64,000 nucleotides of DNA from Sclerodactyla briareus (lineage: Eukaryota > Echinodermata > Holothuroidea > Dendrochirotida > Sclerodactylidae): the NCBI GenBank assembly GCA_026419785.1, contig JAODTK010003921.1, positions 62,001 to 126,000 of the forward strand, given 5' to 3'. The translations under genes were made by a program, and so were the position numbers. Positions 22,169 to 34,540 of the stretch are shown here, in pieces. Below the pieces are notes generated by a model. It made no database searches. It saw only the letters and a list, made by a program, of their open reading frames with translations, and was not told where the DNA came from. How positions within the stretch are numbered: position 1 is the stretch's first letter; each line of letters begins with the position of its first letter.

Positions 22169-23870
22169 AAGGTCGTCGTTGTGGAATATCTGTTATGGGT
22201 CATTAGGCAATGATCCACTTTTTACTGTGTCGAAAAGCCTTGCTTATACAGACGCAAACTGCGACATGCTGTTACCAGAACCTTCGGTCTCAGCAATTGG
22301 CAATGCTAGCGAGTTCAAGCGCTGTTATATAAATTCATTGCACGAGGAATAAATGAGTTTCGATACCGGTTAGTATCCAGACTACCATTACCCTGTCATC
22401 TGACTAAGAGAAGATATTGATGATGACTACAGTCGTCCCGGGCAGATAACAGTTCGGACTGTAGAAGAGAATGATGAGCCAAGTCAACTGAAAACAGAGA
22501 CTCGCTTACTAACGCTCATTTCTTACATAATAACATCATCGATACGGCTTCTTCCTTTCTTGCTAACAATCCCACCCCAATAAAAAAAATACCTCCAAAC
22601 CCCACAAATGGCAAGCATTATAAAATAGCTCCCGAATTTTCCGAACAGTGCTGAAATTGACAATATTCGAAGGCGATATAATCTTGGTTTAGCTTCTCAT
22701 CCAGGAGATCGACACAGCCCCCCCCCCCCCCTCCCCCCTCCCCAAGATTACTTATCATTAATTTCCACTCCCAAATACTTGAACGATGAAACACGTTTAC
22801 GTCTTGACCATCAATGATAACAGGGGAGGGGAAATCAAAGTAGATTACGCCTGGTCATTACCATCTCCCCAGTCTTTGAGACTTTGAAATGCAGATGATT
22901 GATTTTACAAAACTCAACGATCCAAGCGCGTCGTCAGCAACCTGATGACACGCCCCCCCCCCCCCTCCGATAGTGACCTGTATCAGACGTGTATAAGGTA
23001 AAAAGAAATGGGGCCATTAAAGTACCCCGGAGGGCTCCTGTGTTGGAGATAATGGAATCAGAAAGACAAGTTCAAACAAACGGTCCCTACTAGTAGGATA
23101 CGTCATAATCCAATTGATCAAACCACCTGGAATACCAATCTAAGGAGTTTTTGAACATGATTGATGGGTGGATAATACCGGAATGAGAAGTATAAGAACA
23201 CTACTCTTGCAGAATTACCAGAATGTTCTAACTGAGAGTACAAGCGATCGGGAATTACAAGAATGGCATCCTCACAACTACGACCGGAGCTCCACGCGAA
23301 CTGCAGATGAACTGAAAAAGGAGCAACAGTATGTTTTAAAAATATTCTCCAAGGAAAAGGGCTTCATTTACTTCAATTGTCTTCTGTGAGTGCACGGCGA
23401 ATCCGAAGATCATTCATTAACGATATGCGTGGGATTTTAGAAACAGGTATAAGACCATCTGTTTTCCACATTGACGAAGTTCTCCACTTTGAAGGAATCG
23501 ATCAATTGTAGTACCCTTGGTCATCCTAAGTGGCACCTATCGTTGAAATTGAAATATTTTTTCGTTCTATTGTCAAGACTCCCGGAGGATGCTCTCCATC
23601 ACATTGATACTAAGAGAAGCATGTGACATACTTCACATGTCAGACCGTGACTATACCTGGCTTGGAAATATGATAGTCGCATTGCAAGGACATCAGCACA
23701 TTAACGTTTTGGGGAAGCAATGAACGCCGCATAAGATCGTGATACGTGGAGGTGGTGTATTCAATGACATCATCCGTATAGACGAGACTCAACCTACAAG
23801 CGTAGCAGATATGGCTCTCATACAGCGCGCGTTCACAATATGGGATAATACGAGGTGGCCCGAGGGTCTT
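22150..23870 (-). mobile_element. L2/Rex1-like LINE, element 1 (RT region)
   Basis: Minus-strand translation in shifting frames gives an RT core in the right order. MWKTDGLIPV and NDLRIRRALT (about 23480-23400, the IPVPK / DxRPVALT region) come first, then CEDAILV with a GNSARVVF segment (about 23290-23210). INHVQKLLRL and SIGL-like sequence follow (23160-23110), then MAPFLFTLYTSDT (22984-23022, after a GAP-GT motif) and SFKYLGVEINDK (22751-22790). Frame breaks every 50-150 bp show decay. C runs at 22718-22731 and 22953-22966 interrupt it. The region 23112-23830 has a second copy at 26318-27620. The family is assigned by motif recognition only. Confidence 0.75.
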
Positions 23871-26310
23871 TCGTCGTTGCATATAAGACCGTAAAACAGG
23901 TTAGACGTTTTATATGCCACTGGTGGATGAGGAGGATAGGGTCTGTTAGTCCTACCAACGGCATCCCTCTTCTACCACTTCTAGAATGATCACTTTTGTC
24001 AGAGAGACTCTTGGAGTGGGTGGCCTTCCTCATGTAGGATTTTATCAGGCTTAACCCCTAGAAGGTGTTGGTAGGACAAAGCCAAGGATGACTGACTCCC
24101 CCCAATGATGCGACTTGCTTGTCTGACCAAGCATCAACACGATTGCATTTTCCTCCTAAAACCATTGCCGCCCCATGGAAATAAGATTGTACTGCCTAAC
24201 ACTACCAGATGATAGAGTTGTGTATAAATGGCAAGAATGCTGTTATTGATGTTAAACTTTTTTTATCGTACGCAGGCAATGCTCCTGTCCTGGAATTCAG
24301 TTTTCTTCTTCATAAGCCCTTTGTTCAACTGATCATGGCCAGCAAGACGATTTCAATGCACAACCCCAAGATTATCCTAACTATCCACCCTTTCAATAGT
24401 ATTACCTTTAATAGTAACTTTACTATACCCCTCGCCGATTTCCGAAAGTCTATGACCATTTCTCTTTCTCTTGTTGGTTTTGAGTTCTAGGAAGTTATCT
24501 TCAACCATAGGTCCCAATTTATGTATTTGTTCCATAAAACCAGTGGCATCATCCTCCGTTAATCAAACCAATCAATGCGGTGTCATTTGCAAATTTGAGT
24601 AAAGAGAGGTTTCATTGCTTGATCTTGACTCGGATGTATATAAACTGAATGAAATGTGCGAAACCGTAGCCTGGTGGTGCACCTTGTTGGATGGTGATAC
24701 CATTGGATGTTCTGTTCAGATGAACGTAAGGTACATACTGAATATATCAGTGAGTAGTTGAAAACCGGAAATAACATATTTCGAACATTCACCTAATAAT
24801 ATTGATAAAATGTGGGGCCTGAAATGTTTTAAAGCGGATGAAAAAGCAAAGAACATGACCCTTGCAGTGTGGCCCCAGAATTTGTGGTGCCCAGATGTGA
24901 ATCAATCTTTCGAGACTGTATAATATGGCATCCTCTGTGATGCGCTTGGACCTGTAGGCCAATTGCATTGGATCTAGTATTATCCACTTCAGATTGCAAA
25001 AGCTTTAGGGTGAAACGCTCACACACGTTCATTGCTACTGAGGTCAGCGCCACTGGTCGTAATCGTTCATTCATTGCAATTAAATATTTGACTTCTTAGG
25101 CACTGGGATTATGCAAGAGCGTTTCCATGGAGTTGGAACAGTCTGAGTGCTAAAAGAAAGATTGAAAATCATGGCGAATAAATATTATTATTTTATATTG
25201 TATGGCGGCAAATACCTTTAACACACGTGGTTGTAGGCCATCTGGCCCTGCGGCCTTTGATGGGTTCAGTTGAGCAAATTCATGACGTACTTCATTTGCG
25301 GTCACAGTTAAAAATGCATCAGAATAACACATCTTCATGGATATAAATTATGCAATTCGCCGACCTCTCTGGAAAGATCATGACAAACAAATCTATTGTG
25401 AAAAAAAGTGTCACTTCATTGCATATTCAATTGATGTATTGGGTAATTTGTACACTTTAATAGATTTGTTCGTATAACCACTCAATCGTCGCATCACTCC
25501 AGACCTGTTCATATTTCTCTGTGAAAGTCCCTCGATCTTACGTTTGTATGTGTCCGTTTCGTTCTTTATTACCTTCTTGAGCTCTTTTGATCCTTAACCC
25601 GTTTCATCCCCTCGTCCAAAGAGTTATTTCTTCTTGTTGATGATTGGCTTAACTTCCTTCGTAATCAAGGTTGATTGTTAGGGTAGACTTAATCTGTTTG
25701 ACGGGCACTGTGCATTCAACGCAGAAGTTTTTATAGTCGGCGATCGTCTGAGTAAGATTATCTAGCCGTCGGTTGCTCAATAGAAACATTTCAGAGTCGG
25801 TGAGGTCTACAGAGGATTGCAGGATTTCAGTTGGAAAAAAAAAAATGTGCGGTTCCAATTGCTTCACTGTGAAGCTTCGGTTTCTGCTCTGTACAATAGG
25901 TCGGTATTTTGGCTGCATTATAATTATCGTGCATCCGATTTCCCCAGCTTAGTTTATGGTGATGCAACGTAAGCCTCTTTTACATTGGAGTAGCATAGGT
26001 CAAGAGTAGCCTCTCTGCGAGTGGGACAATGGACGTGTTGATAGTAGTTAACACTGTTTTCTTCAGTGACAGTGAATTACAATCGCCATCGTGACAAAAA
26101 AAGCTCAGGATGTGCTCTAAGTCTTGTATAACCGTACTCAGTTCGTTTCTCCTGAATTACGAACGATATCGCATGATATCCATATACGAGCATCGACTTT
26201 CAATAGATGACACGACGACTGTCGACTAGGAATGCCATTTTTCCGCGCTGTGAATTTAATAAAGTGGATGGAGTTCGCATTAGTTGCCGTGAATACTGAA
26301 GAACTGCAAT
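23871..26310 (-). mobile_element. L2/Rex1-like LINE, element 2 (endonuclease, RT and C-terminus)
   Basis: This is the most complete LINE in the window. On the minus strand there is an endonuclease C-terminal block with VHCPTRREATLDLCY then NVKEAY (about 26060-25960). A linker with DYKNFCVECTVPVKQI (25740-25690) and KEVKPIINKKK (about 25650) follows. Next are the RT entry motif PSKAAGPDGLQPRVLK (25270-25220), RLRPVALTSVAM (25070-25030) and a frame-broken body. A late segment has ERVDS and a DNLG-like motif (about 24400), and a C-terminal region has KILHEEGHPLQ and SGRRGMPL (24045-23960). Multiple indels make it non-functional. Its 3' end abuts element 1. Confidence 0.8.
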
Positions 26311-26317
26311 CCCGCAA

Positions 26318-27620
26318 TTGATCAAAACCTCCTGGAATTCCCATCCTAGGGAGTTTTGAACATGATTGAGGGTTGATAGTACTGAAAACGGATTGGGATG
26401 AGAGTCAAAAACATTTACTCTAGCAGAATTACCAGATAGGTGTACAAGCGAGCCGAATTACAAAATGTCATCTTCACAGCTGCTACCGGAGCTGTACGGC
26501 AAACGCGAGGGTCTAGAAAACGGAGCAAAGGTTAGGTTTAAATTGCTCCAAGAAAAAGGGCTCAATACTTTCATTGTACTGCCGTGAGTGCAACAGGGCG
26601 AAGCCGAAGATCATCCATTACAGGTATGCGTGGGCCGGGGTTTAGGCACAGGTAATAAGACCCCACTGTTCACATGACGGAAGTGTCCAGCTCAAAAGAT
26701 CGATTTAATATGGTAGTGAAAATCTTGGACAGCTCTCTCGCAAAAATATCTCAATACCCAATGAACTCTACAATGATCCAACCGAGTACCTTGGCCATCC
26801 TTAGGGGCACTAGCGGAGTGATTATATTTTGATAATATTGCAATACTCTGAGAATGGCTCTGCCAAAGTTGGCGCAAAGCAGTGACATACTGCGGAACCA
26901 GTTATCAGACCTGTGGACTACCAGCTTGGAAAAATATTGCGATTATAAAGCATCGCCAATAGTGTCGTAGTCAATGTAGGTAGGCTTAAATCAGAACGTA
27001 GCTCGATTGTTTTACTACCCTGGTGTCGTTGGGGGACAGTCTAAAGACGTGAAGTTCTAGGGCCTTGTGGTTAGTCTGGTACAATGGGGACGGCGTTGAT
27101 CGCAGTGACTTAACAACCGTCGTCAGTTCCGACAGTGCTTAGACAGAGCAGCTACGTTCTTCTCCAGTGCATCCATCCTAGGTACCCATGCAGGGGTCTT
27201 TTGGTCCACCGTTTGCACCTTCCTCACTGATGGAGCATAGTTAGGTTGATCTGGCCGCTTTGATCTTGATACGTCCTGACACCGCTTTCCGCTTCGGGGT
27301 TATCGTCCGATGTATCGGCCGCCCCCTAGCACATTGGTACACCTCGAAGTTTTCTTCTCTTGCCGCGCCGTTAACTTTCTGCCGTTTCCCGGCAGACCGC
27401 TTGACACACTGTACCATTGGATAAGATCCATTGCGGCACCTAAGGTTTTTTTTTTTCATTTCGCAATTCAAGGACAGCAGCATTACAGTTTTGAGGAAGC
27501 AATGAACGTCGCATAAGATCGTAATACTTGGAGGTGGTATAATCACTGAGCATCATCCGGGATAGACGAGACTCAATATACAAGCGCTACAGATATGGCT
27601 CTCATGCAGGCGCGTTCACT
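26318..27620 (-). mobile_element. L2/Rex1-like LINE, element 3 (partial second copy of element 1)
   Basis: Positions 26318-26900 match 23112-23640, and 27470-27620 match 23665-23830. On the minus strand it contains FARELSKIFTTILNRSF (about 26760-26700), VLLPVPKPRPTHTCN (26670-26625) and DLRLRPVALTAV (26576-26613), which are RT entry motifs. The ~500 bp at 26900-27470 has no match in element 1 and encodes a basic, Lys-rich segment that could be an ORF1 or leader region. The element stops in the RT domain, where element 2 begins. It is not functional. Confidence 0.7.
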
Positions 27621-28897
27621 AAATGCATTATGTTAATTGTGCTTTGTAAATGTTTATACAAATTTCACTATTCACTAGTACTAGGATCTGGTTTGGCCTA
27701 TATACGGTTAGAATTGTTCTAAAATGAACGCTCTTCTCTCCTATTTCTAGCGCCTCTGAACTTTATGCTTTAAAATCCAAGCGAACGTGTTCGTTCTGAA
27801 CAGTCTATGCCAACGTGATATGCGGGTGGCCTATATACCTGTATAGGTAGCAGGACTTGAGAACACGTGTGAAAGTGAAAGTGGGTTACATGGAGGGGGA
27901 GTGGGCGCCGTCCCGTCAGCTGCCAGAGGTTTAGGAGGGTTCGTGAGCGAAAGTGCACCCAGTGGGTAGTACAGGAAGAGTCTCCATCAGGCTACCAATG
28001 ATCAGGGGATTAAGACGCTAGTCGTGTAAGGAGGTGCTGCCTCGATACAAGATTATAAACCCAAATTCAGTCTTAAATATTTCCTTACTTGTTCAAGTAG
28101 AATTGGCAGTTCAAAGATCAAGTCAATGACACTAATATGGTATAATATCATGATGTTTGTATGTAAAGCGTCACTGAGCTATAGACACAGATCCGCCCAA
28201 ACGGCGAAATGCACACAAAACAGGAATATCAAGGTTTCCGGAACCAAATTGCTGATTCTACTGAAAATCCATGGTGAATGTCATCCCCAAACCACGATGT
28301 GTAGTATAATAAAAAAAAAAAATGAAGCAAATCCATCCAGTTTTTCATGTGCTAATGGTTTGAGTGAACCTGCAACATTGACGCTATGAGCGATTGATTA
28401 GTTTATACTCTCGGTTGATTTGCACGCTGGGAATGTGCATGTTTAAAGAACAACTGCATGCTTGAATTCAACAGAGATTATATTGTGGTGAATAGAAAAC
28501 TATAAATACAGATCCAGACCCCACATTACGGTGTTCCACGTGGAGTTATTAACCTTCGAAGTTTGGTTCATTAGGCAAGAAGAGAAATGTGTGAGTCCCT
28601 ATTGCGCAATAACGCATGAGGTCACAGTGAACAACACAGATAATTATGGTATGTACTTCATGTTTCATTAGGACCAAATTACTCAATACTCAGCAGAAGT
28701 TTTGTTGTGTTCCTCTCAACAAAGTGATCATCAACAGTTACCCACCCACTACAACGATCCACTCTCATATACTAAATATTAAAGCGAAATCAATGTGTAA
28801 ATTTTGAGAGAAAACAAGAATATTGAAGGGATGTGCAAGTAATACATCATTCATTATTTTAGGATGGGTGCTCTTCAATCATTTTTTAGCCTGTTTA
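27621..28897. other. Stretch without a recognised gene
   Basis: AT-rich DNA with only short frames and an A11 run at about 28311-28321. Nothing is recognised. Confidence 0.4.
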
Positions 28898-29269
28898 TCA
28901 TTTATCCTGTAGCTGCCCTCCGGTGTGAACGGGTTCATTCACTTTCGCTCTCTTTTTTTTTATGGTATACTTGCCGAGCAGAGGATCGATCCTATTAATT
29001 GCCAAATATAATTTCTGTTTCAATTTCGTTAATATGTATGGAGGATTTGCAGGGTAATAGCCCCCAGGCACGGCAGGAAGTAATCGACCTGGCTGTTCAC
29101 ACTGCATTGAAGTGAATATTCTACCTGTACCCTCGATTGTAGTGCGCGATTGCTTGTCTGTTTCATTCTCTGTTTCATGTTCAACCCTGATAGGAGGAAT
29201 CGGAGATACCGAGTACAGTAATCGATACTTCATATTCCGGTAGTGTGCTACTTCACAGCATATCGACAC
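28898..29269 (-). other. Unrecognised 123-codon open frame upstream of receptor D
   Basis: An unbroken frame of 123 codons ends just before the receptor D start and runs in the opposite direction. It is charged (Lys/Arg/Glu) with a GGYYPANPPYI segment and no signal peptide or membrane helix. No family is recognised. The length is only modestly above chance for this composition. It overlaps the region where the receptor D promoter should lie. Confidence 0.25.
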
Positions 29270-29284
29270 GGTTTAGTTGTTCAA

Positions 29285-30580
29285 ATGACAATGGATTTGA
29301 ATACATTTGTCCTTGTCGCAGCAGTTTTTAACGTCGGGACCGTGTACGGGGACGTATTTTTTTTTTTCAAATGTAATTCATATTCTCAGTCTTCCAGCAA
29401 GGGTAATATATCGCCCAGGTGGGTTCGACGGTTACTTTGAAACTCACGATATCAGAAGAAGACACCAGAAATATAAAAACTCATTACGAGGAGTGGGCCT
29501 AGTGCCACGATTTTGGTAGAGGATAAAACAGTTACTAAGAAGGAAGTTTTTCACGAGCGCCATGACTTCTCATATGAATCAGATAACGGAGTTATTACAT
29601 ACACTCTTACGATTGCTAATGTCAGTGTTCTTGATGCCGGCCTGTATTTGGTCAAATATCAATACGATTGTTGGTTTTGTAGACGGTGGAAAGTTTGGGA
29701 GGAATATGTACACCTGCACGTAACAGAACACGGTATTGACATATGTACCATACCCAATGAAGGAGATGGTTGTTGTTCACTGGGCAAGATTTGACCCTAA
29801 GTTGTCCAGGGGATACATCTTTGAATATCACTGCAGGGGGTAAGACGATAGAAAATCCCATCCGTGAAAATGTCGGTAAAAACGCGAGATATGTCTTTCC
29901 AAACATGGAAGTAAATGGCGTCATTGATCTATTGAATAACAGTAGGTTTGTATGTCGTAATAATGCAGATACAACAGATGATAATGATCTCTGTAGATTC
30001 CTTCCTACATTGGTCATCCATGACTCTCTGCAAAGCCAGTTATAACACCTTCGAATGCAGTTATATCAGACGGCGGGAACCTTTCTCTGACTTGTAGTGA
30101 GTATCCAAAGGCATTTATGACCTCATATACATGGAACATGGATGCGGACTTCGGTAATTCGGTTCTTGTGTCTGATACACAAGATGGGAGTTTACTAGAA
30201 ATAACCGGGGGCTGCTTTCACAAACTTAACCGGGACGACTTTTTTAGTGAATTGTACAGTCATCGTCGGGTTAAAAAATACAACAGCGACAGCTACTATC
30301 GACCTAGTACCACCGAGTACGCCCTCGGACTGCGGCCAGATCAATTTCAGCAATACGAATCTGGATCCCGGCGGTTAGTTTGATTCTCCTCATAGTGATT
30401 TTAGTGATCGGTGTATATCTTTGCAGAAAGCGAAAAAAGTCACTTGACCTGATCAACAGACTAGCGACTGAACAAAATGACGGCAAATCGAAGGAGGATG
30501 CAACTGCAGTGAGAAAAAAGATTGGGTTATCGCTCAACGAGGCTGAGATAACAGAGAACACAGTGTATGAGCCTTGCTAA
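29285..30580 (+). CDS. Receptor D: diverged IgSF receptor with a short one-module tail
   Basis: A lone, diverged family member outside the duplication. The ATG at 29285 gives a signal peptide (MTMDLNTFVLVAAVFNVGTVYG). Ig1 covers about 29400-29740 (AQVGSTVTLKL in one frame; YTLTIANVSVLDAGLYLVKY in another; this domain lacks an obvious first Cys). Ig2 runs 29745-30030 (DICTI, LTLSC, then NNSRFVCRN) and Ig3 30045-30290 (GGNLSLTCSEYPKAF). The transmembrane helix AVSLILLIVILVIGVYLC is at 30371-30424. The tail is short: GLSLNEAEITENTVYEPC and a stop at 30578-30580, so it has one module with the second tyrosine replaced. Frame breaks lie near 29395, 29510, 29790, 30040 and 30210. No introns are seen. 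The early stop could be natural or a mutation. Confidence 0.72.
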
Positions 30581-31526
30581 GAAATGAGATAATGATCGAC
30601 ATCAACTGTTTCAGATCGTCGAGAGCAATGTTTTATTTGTAAGGAGAGATCGGTCGGTAGGTCTATTTTAAGTTGATAAGTCTCGTCTCGAATCTGTTAC
30701 GTATACTCGGTAAATCTGGCATAAAACAAATTGAATTAGGTTCTATGTAAATTGTCATGAGAGATACCAATTGCAATTAGTGGCTCCTAAATAAGTCGGA
30801 GAGTGATTGGGAATTCAACCTTAAGTTTTGTACTTGCAGTGTTTATGCATGCAGTTACGGCTCGGTATCATGCAGCTAAGCCTATGTTCCTTTTTCCAAA
30901 AAATCGGTAAGAGGGAATGCATCAGATCGCCCTATAGAAATTTTGAGATCTAAAATCTGGGAAAGGCAAACATTAGCGACAAAACATGTTTTCACAAGTT
31001 TCTTGTACAGTGAATTTCGGGAAGCTTGTTTTTTATTTAGATTAGGGGAAGATAATTTGGAACTTGGTCGCGTTCATTTTTCGTATTTTATCGGCGATCA
31101 TTACACAGTGTACGCTGCCTATATACTTTTTCGACATTGGACAATCACATTATGCCTATAGTTTGCATATTGTTTTGAAGGAACATTATAAGGGGCGAAT
31201 GGCGAATTCTACCACTTGAATATTGCTGATAAATAATTTTTGGCCGGACAATTGATAGCATCAGTGACAGTCGTAGGCTCCGGCTCCAATTTCTAGGATA
31301 TTTGTTCTTTATCGCTCCATCCTCGATCCCCCATCTTTTGAATAGCAATTCGACTGGTCTCCAGCGAAAATGTGCCGTGGTTCCTCTCAGGTGGCGGTCA
31401 AGTGAACTCGGTCGGAAGAATTTTCAAAGCTCTGCATTTTATTACATTTCATAGTGCAGGTCATCTCCAAATCTGAGAAAACCAGCAGCATCACAAGGTC
31501 GATATACGCACGTCTTGGAAGACTTG
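30581..31526. other. 3' flank of receptor D, no recognised gene
   Basis: AT-rich sequence with no domain signature on either strand and no match to the flanks of the other receptors that I can see. A 3' UTR could occupy part of it; no polyadenylation site can be fixed. Confidence 0.35.
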
Positions 31527-31895
31527 GGCTGGGATTCCAAAGATCGTATGCGATCTGGCTGGATGTGAAAATCACATATTTACGAAAACGAACGTTTGTT
31601 TCAGAAGAGAAAACACTATAAATGTATGCGCGAAAAGACCTTAAAAAGGCCGCAGCCCATGCGAGATATTCAAAGAATTATTTCGCGGTGCTACGCATCC
31701 GCATACGCGTTGTTACATGTGCTTATTTCGCCATTCAGCGTTGGTTTGCGTCAATTTACGAATTTTTGGCTTCTGTGGGACCAATATCTGTCTTTGCAAA
31801 CTAAAGAGAACATATTCAACACTGGCCCCCGCTCAGTTCACGTGAATTTGCGATTTTTCACGTACGCATACCCATCTATGAAATCCTAAGCCTTA
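31527..31895. mobile_element. MITE-like element, copy 1
   Basis: This 369 bp element starts GGCTGGGATTCCA and ends with TGAAATCCTAAGCCTTA, so the ends are inverted relatives (AAGGCTTAGGATTTCA on the other strand). The terminal inverted repeats extend inward with GTATGCG / CGCATAC-type sequence. The interior (ACATATTTACGAAAACGAAC and AAAAAGGCCGCAGCCCATGC) has no transposase. Copy 2 follows directly head-to-tail. Confidence 0.75.
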
Positions 31896-31896
31896 G

Positions 31897-32271
31897 GGCT
31901 GGGATCTCAATAGATGCGTATGCGTGTCCGGTCTGGAAGTGAAAATCACATATTTACGAAAACGAACGTTTGTTTCAGAAGAGAAAACACTATAAATGTA
32001 TGCGCGAAAAGACCTTAAAAAGGCCGCAGCCCATGCGAGATATTCCAAAAGAATTATTTCGCGTGCTACGCATCCGCATACGCGTTGTTACATGTGCTTA
32101 TTTCGCCCATTCAGCGTTGGTTTGCGTCAATTTACGAATTTTTGGCTTCTGTGGGACCAATATCTGTCTTTGCAAACTAAAGAGAACATATTCAAACACT
32201 AGCCCCCGTTCAGTTCACGTAAATTGTCGATTTTTCACGTACGCATACGCATCTATGGAATTCTAGCCTTA
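31897..32271. mobile_element. MITE-like element, copy 2, in tandem with copy 1
   Basis: This 375 bp copy begins GGCTGGGATCTCAATAGATG and ends CTATGGAATTCTAGCCTTA. It is nearly identical to copy 1 in the interior, with a period of 370 bp. The junction leaves at most one base between the end of copy 1 and this copy. Terminal inverted repeats are about 30 bp. Non-coding. Confidence 0.78.
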
Positions 32272-33621
32272 CTGTGGTTGGCTGCACAATAACCAATATC
32301 TCTGGTCTAATCCCTAACCATAACAGAAGTAATAGCTATGATACAATACCACTAGCCAATCAGAAATACTTTCCGGAGAAGAGCGCACTAGCTGACATCA
32401 CATGGGTTGTGTACTAAATAATTATTTCAGGATTTACGGATCAAGACCATCATTTTTTTCCTTATTCAAATGCGAAGTTCTACAGAACAAAGGCAGCAAA
32501 ATACGTAGTCAATTGTTTCTCGATGGCATAGGACTAGTGCTCACCTCAGCCAATGAATCCGTAAAACATAATGCAAATAGCTAGTATCTGAGCACCACTA
32601 ATCCACATCCATTTAGAACTTTCTCTTCTTACTGTATTCCTGCAATTGTCAAGATACAGATTAAATGGCAGTGCGTGCCCTCAATCGCAAAATTTTGAAG
32701 AATTCAGTTACCAAAGTACCAAACGCCTAGCAAAACATCCGTATCTGAACTTGTTGTATTAGTATATTGCAAAGTCAGTAGATGCGTATCATTGCGGACC
32801 CGACGATACAAAAGCCTATTCCAAAACCAGTTTTGACAATCCTCTAAAGTTCGACTCTAATTAACTGAGATCTTCAAAAGTTTTGAGAGATCTGCCGATT
32901 TTTTTTTTTCATCCGCCTCTCTACACTGGTGGAGTGCGAGAAAATGATGCATAATTTTAGGTTGAAGCGTTTCGGCGAACTGCACCTCTTCTCCATCTGT
33001 GACCTACACATTGGTGTAATTCACTGTATTATAAGGTACATGACGTAGAAATCTTCCAATTTTCCCTACCTCCCTTCTTATTTGTTTCCTCTTCTAATCG
33101 TCGTTTCTATAGCCGGTTCAATATTCCCCGCTAATGTATATATTTTGGTTTTTTTGAAAAGGACCAATTCGAGAGGATACGGACCCTCTCTAGCCATTCA
33201 GCCTTCCACTTATCACAAAACCGATGGACAACAAACTAAAGTGTATATTTTGTACCTGCAGATAATCCTGGATAGAATATGACTTACCCATTGTGTAGTT
33301 ATGCCGGGAAGGGAAAATAAACGTGGAAATGAAATCACAGTTCCATACAATATACCAGTACACCAACTACGCTCATCGCGACCATCATCGTTGGCCAAAC
33401 GGCTCTTGTCAAACAGGAACCACGGCCATACTATGCTCACCACAGCGATTGCGATTAAAGAGATCGTGGGAATAGCCCCTTCCACACAAGTTTTTTGACC
33501 ATCACGGTCAGACGGGTCAAACAAAACCGTGGGCCATAACGCCTAAGACCCCTTTATAGAGTAGTAGGACCACGGCTACATACTGTTTTTGATTCCGGAC
33601 CGAAGGCGAAAAATCATGCAG
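32272..33621. other. Stretch without a recognised gene
   Basis: Short frames only. There is a 9-T run near 32900 and nothing recognised on either strand. Confidence 0.4.
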
Positions 33622-33681
33622 TCATGTATGTGGGTATGTGTGTGGTGTGTGTGGGGGTCTGTGTTGTGTGTGGTGTGTGTG
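33622..33681. repeat. GT-rich microsatellite
   Basis: Imperfect GTGTGTG/GTGGTGTG runs over about 60 bp. Confidence 0.85.
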
Positions 33682-33682
33682 A

Positions 33683-34540
33683 CAGTTTTGTCAGCACGAT
33701 ATCTAACTAACCAAAAGGGATTAGAGTTCAAATTAGGCACCGTGAGTGCCTCATGTGGAAAGGATTAATCCAGATTATTTTTTCAGTGTAGTTCAAGTAA
33801 TTTTACAAGGGCACGACAGTTAAAAACCATGTCAGCACGATAGTTAGCCTAATGAAGGCAAGCTATTGATTAGGTTAATATAGTAGGTATATGGTGAGGA
33901 TGATTTTTGCGTGTGTCAGGTCAAGGTTATTGTAGGTCACCATAAGTCAATCCTATACATTGGCAAAAAACATGTCAGAGCAATGCTGTATGGGAGTTTT
34001 CTCGTAGTCGTATGGGTGAACTACATATGGGTGACCTACTTTGATCTCTTGACCTCATTTGATCTATGACCATTAGGGGGTCAATTGGGGTCAATTTTTG
34101 GGACGGACAGAACTCGTCTTGTTGCAACGAACCAGTGAGTCAACTGCACTCGACGTACTAAAAACACTGCTATCACACGCATCTCCAGCTTTTTTCCTCT
34201 GTAAAGAGTGAAACAGCCTCTGAACATTGATACAGTTGAGATATCCGCAACGAAATAATTTCAGGGAATGGATAAAAAAATCGGTGATCCACTTTTATTT
34301 CTTTGACCTTTTGGACATCATTGAATATGAATGACCTTGTGACCCTTTCTGGATCAGTTCTTCAACGTTCGTAACGATAAACTCGTCGTGTTTTGCAACA
34401 AACGAATGAGTCCATTACACGACGTCGTAATGACGTACTAAACAATTCTATCACACGTTATCTCCAGTTATTGGGACTCTGTACAAAAAAAAAGCAGCTC
34501 CGAAAACACTGAGAATTTTCTCATTCGAAATTGAATTCAG
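33683..34540. repeat. Two pairs of diverged direct repeats
   Basis: TGTCAGCACGATA occurs at 33689 and 33828. Separately, a block with ACTCGTC(T/G)TGTT, TTGCAACGAAC or TTGCAACAAACG, GAGTC, GACGTACTAAA and ATCACACG, then ATCTCCAG, occurs at about 34108-34225 and again at 34378-34505, about 270 bp apart. No reading frame is supported. This looks like old tandem non-coding repeat DNA. Confidence 0.55.

Noticed and set aside
22150-27620. Host genes in the minus-strand frames
   Set aside because: The motifs are those of LINE endonuclease and reverse transcriptase, with heavy decay.
28898-29269. A divergent gene paired with receptor D
   Set aside because: Kept only as an unassigned frame: no recognised family, and it covers the likely receptor D promoter.
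31527-32271. LTR pair of a retrotransposon
   Set aside because: The two copies are adjacent with no internal region and have inverted ends, which fits MITE-like elements rather than LTRs.
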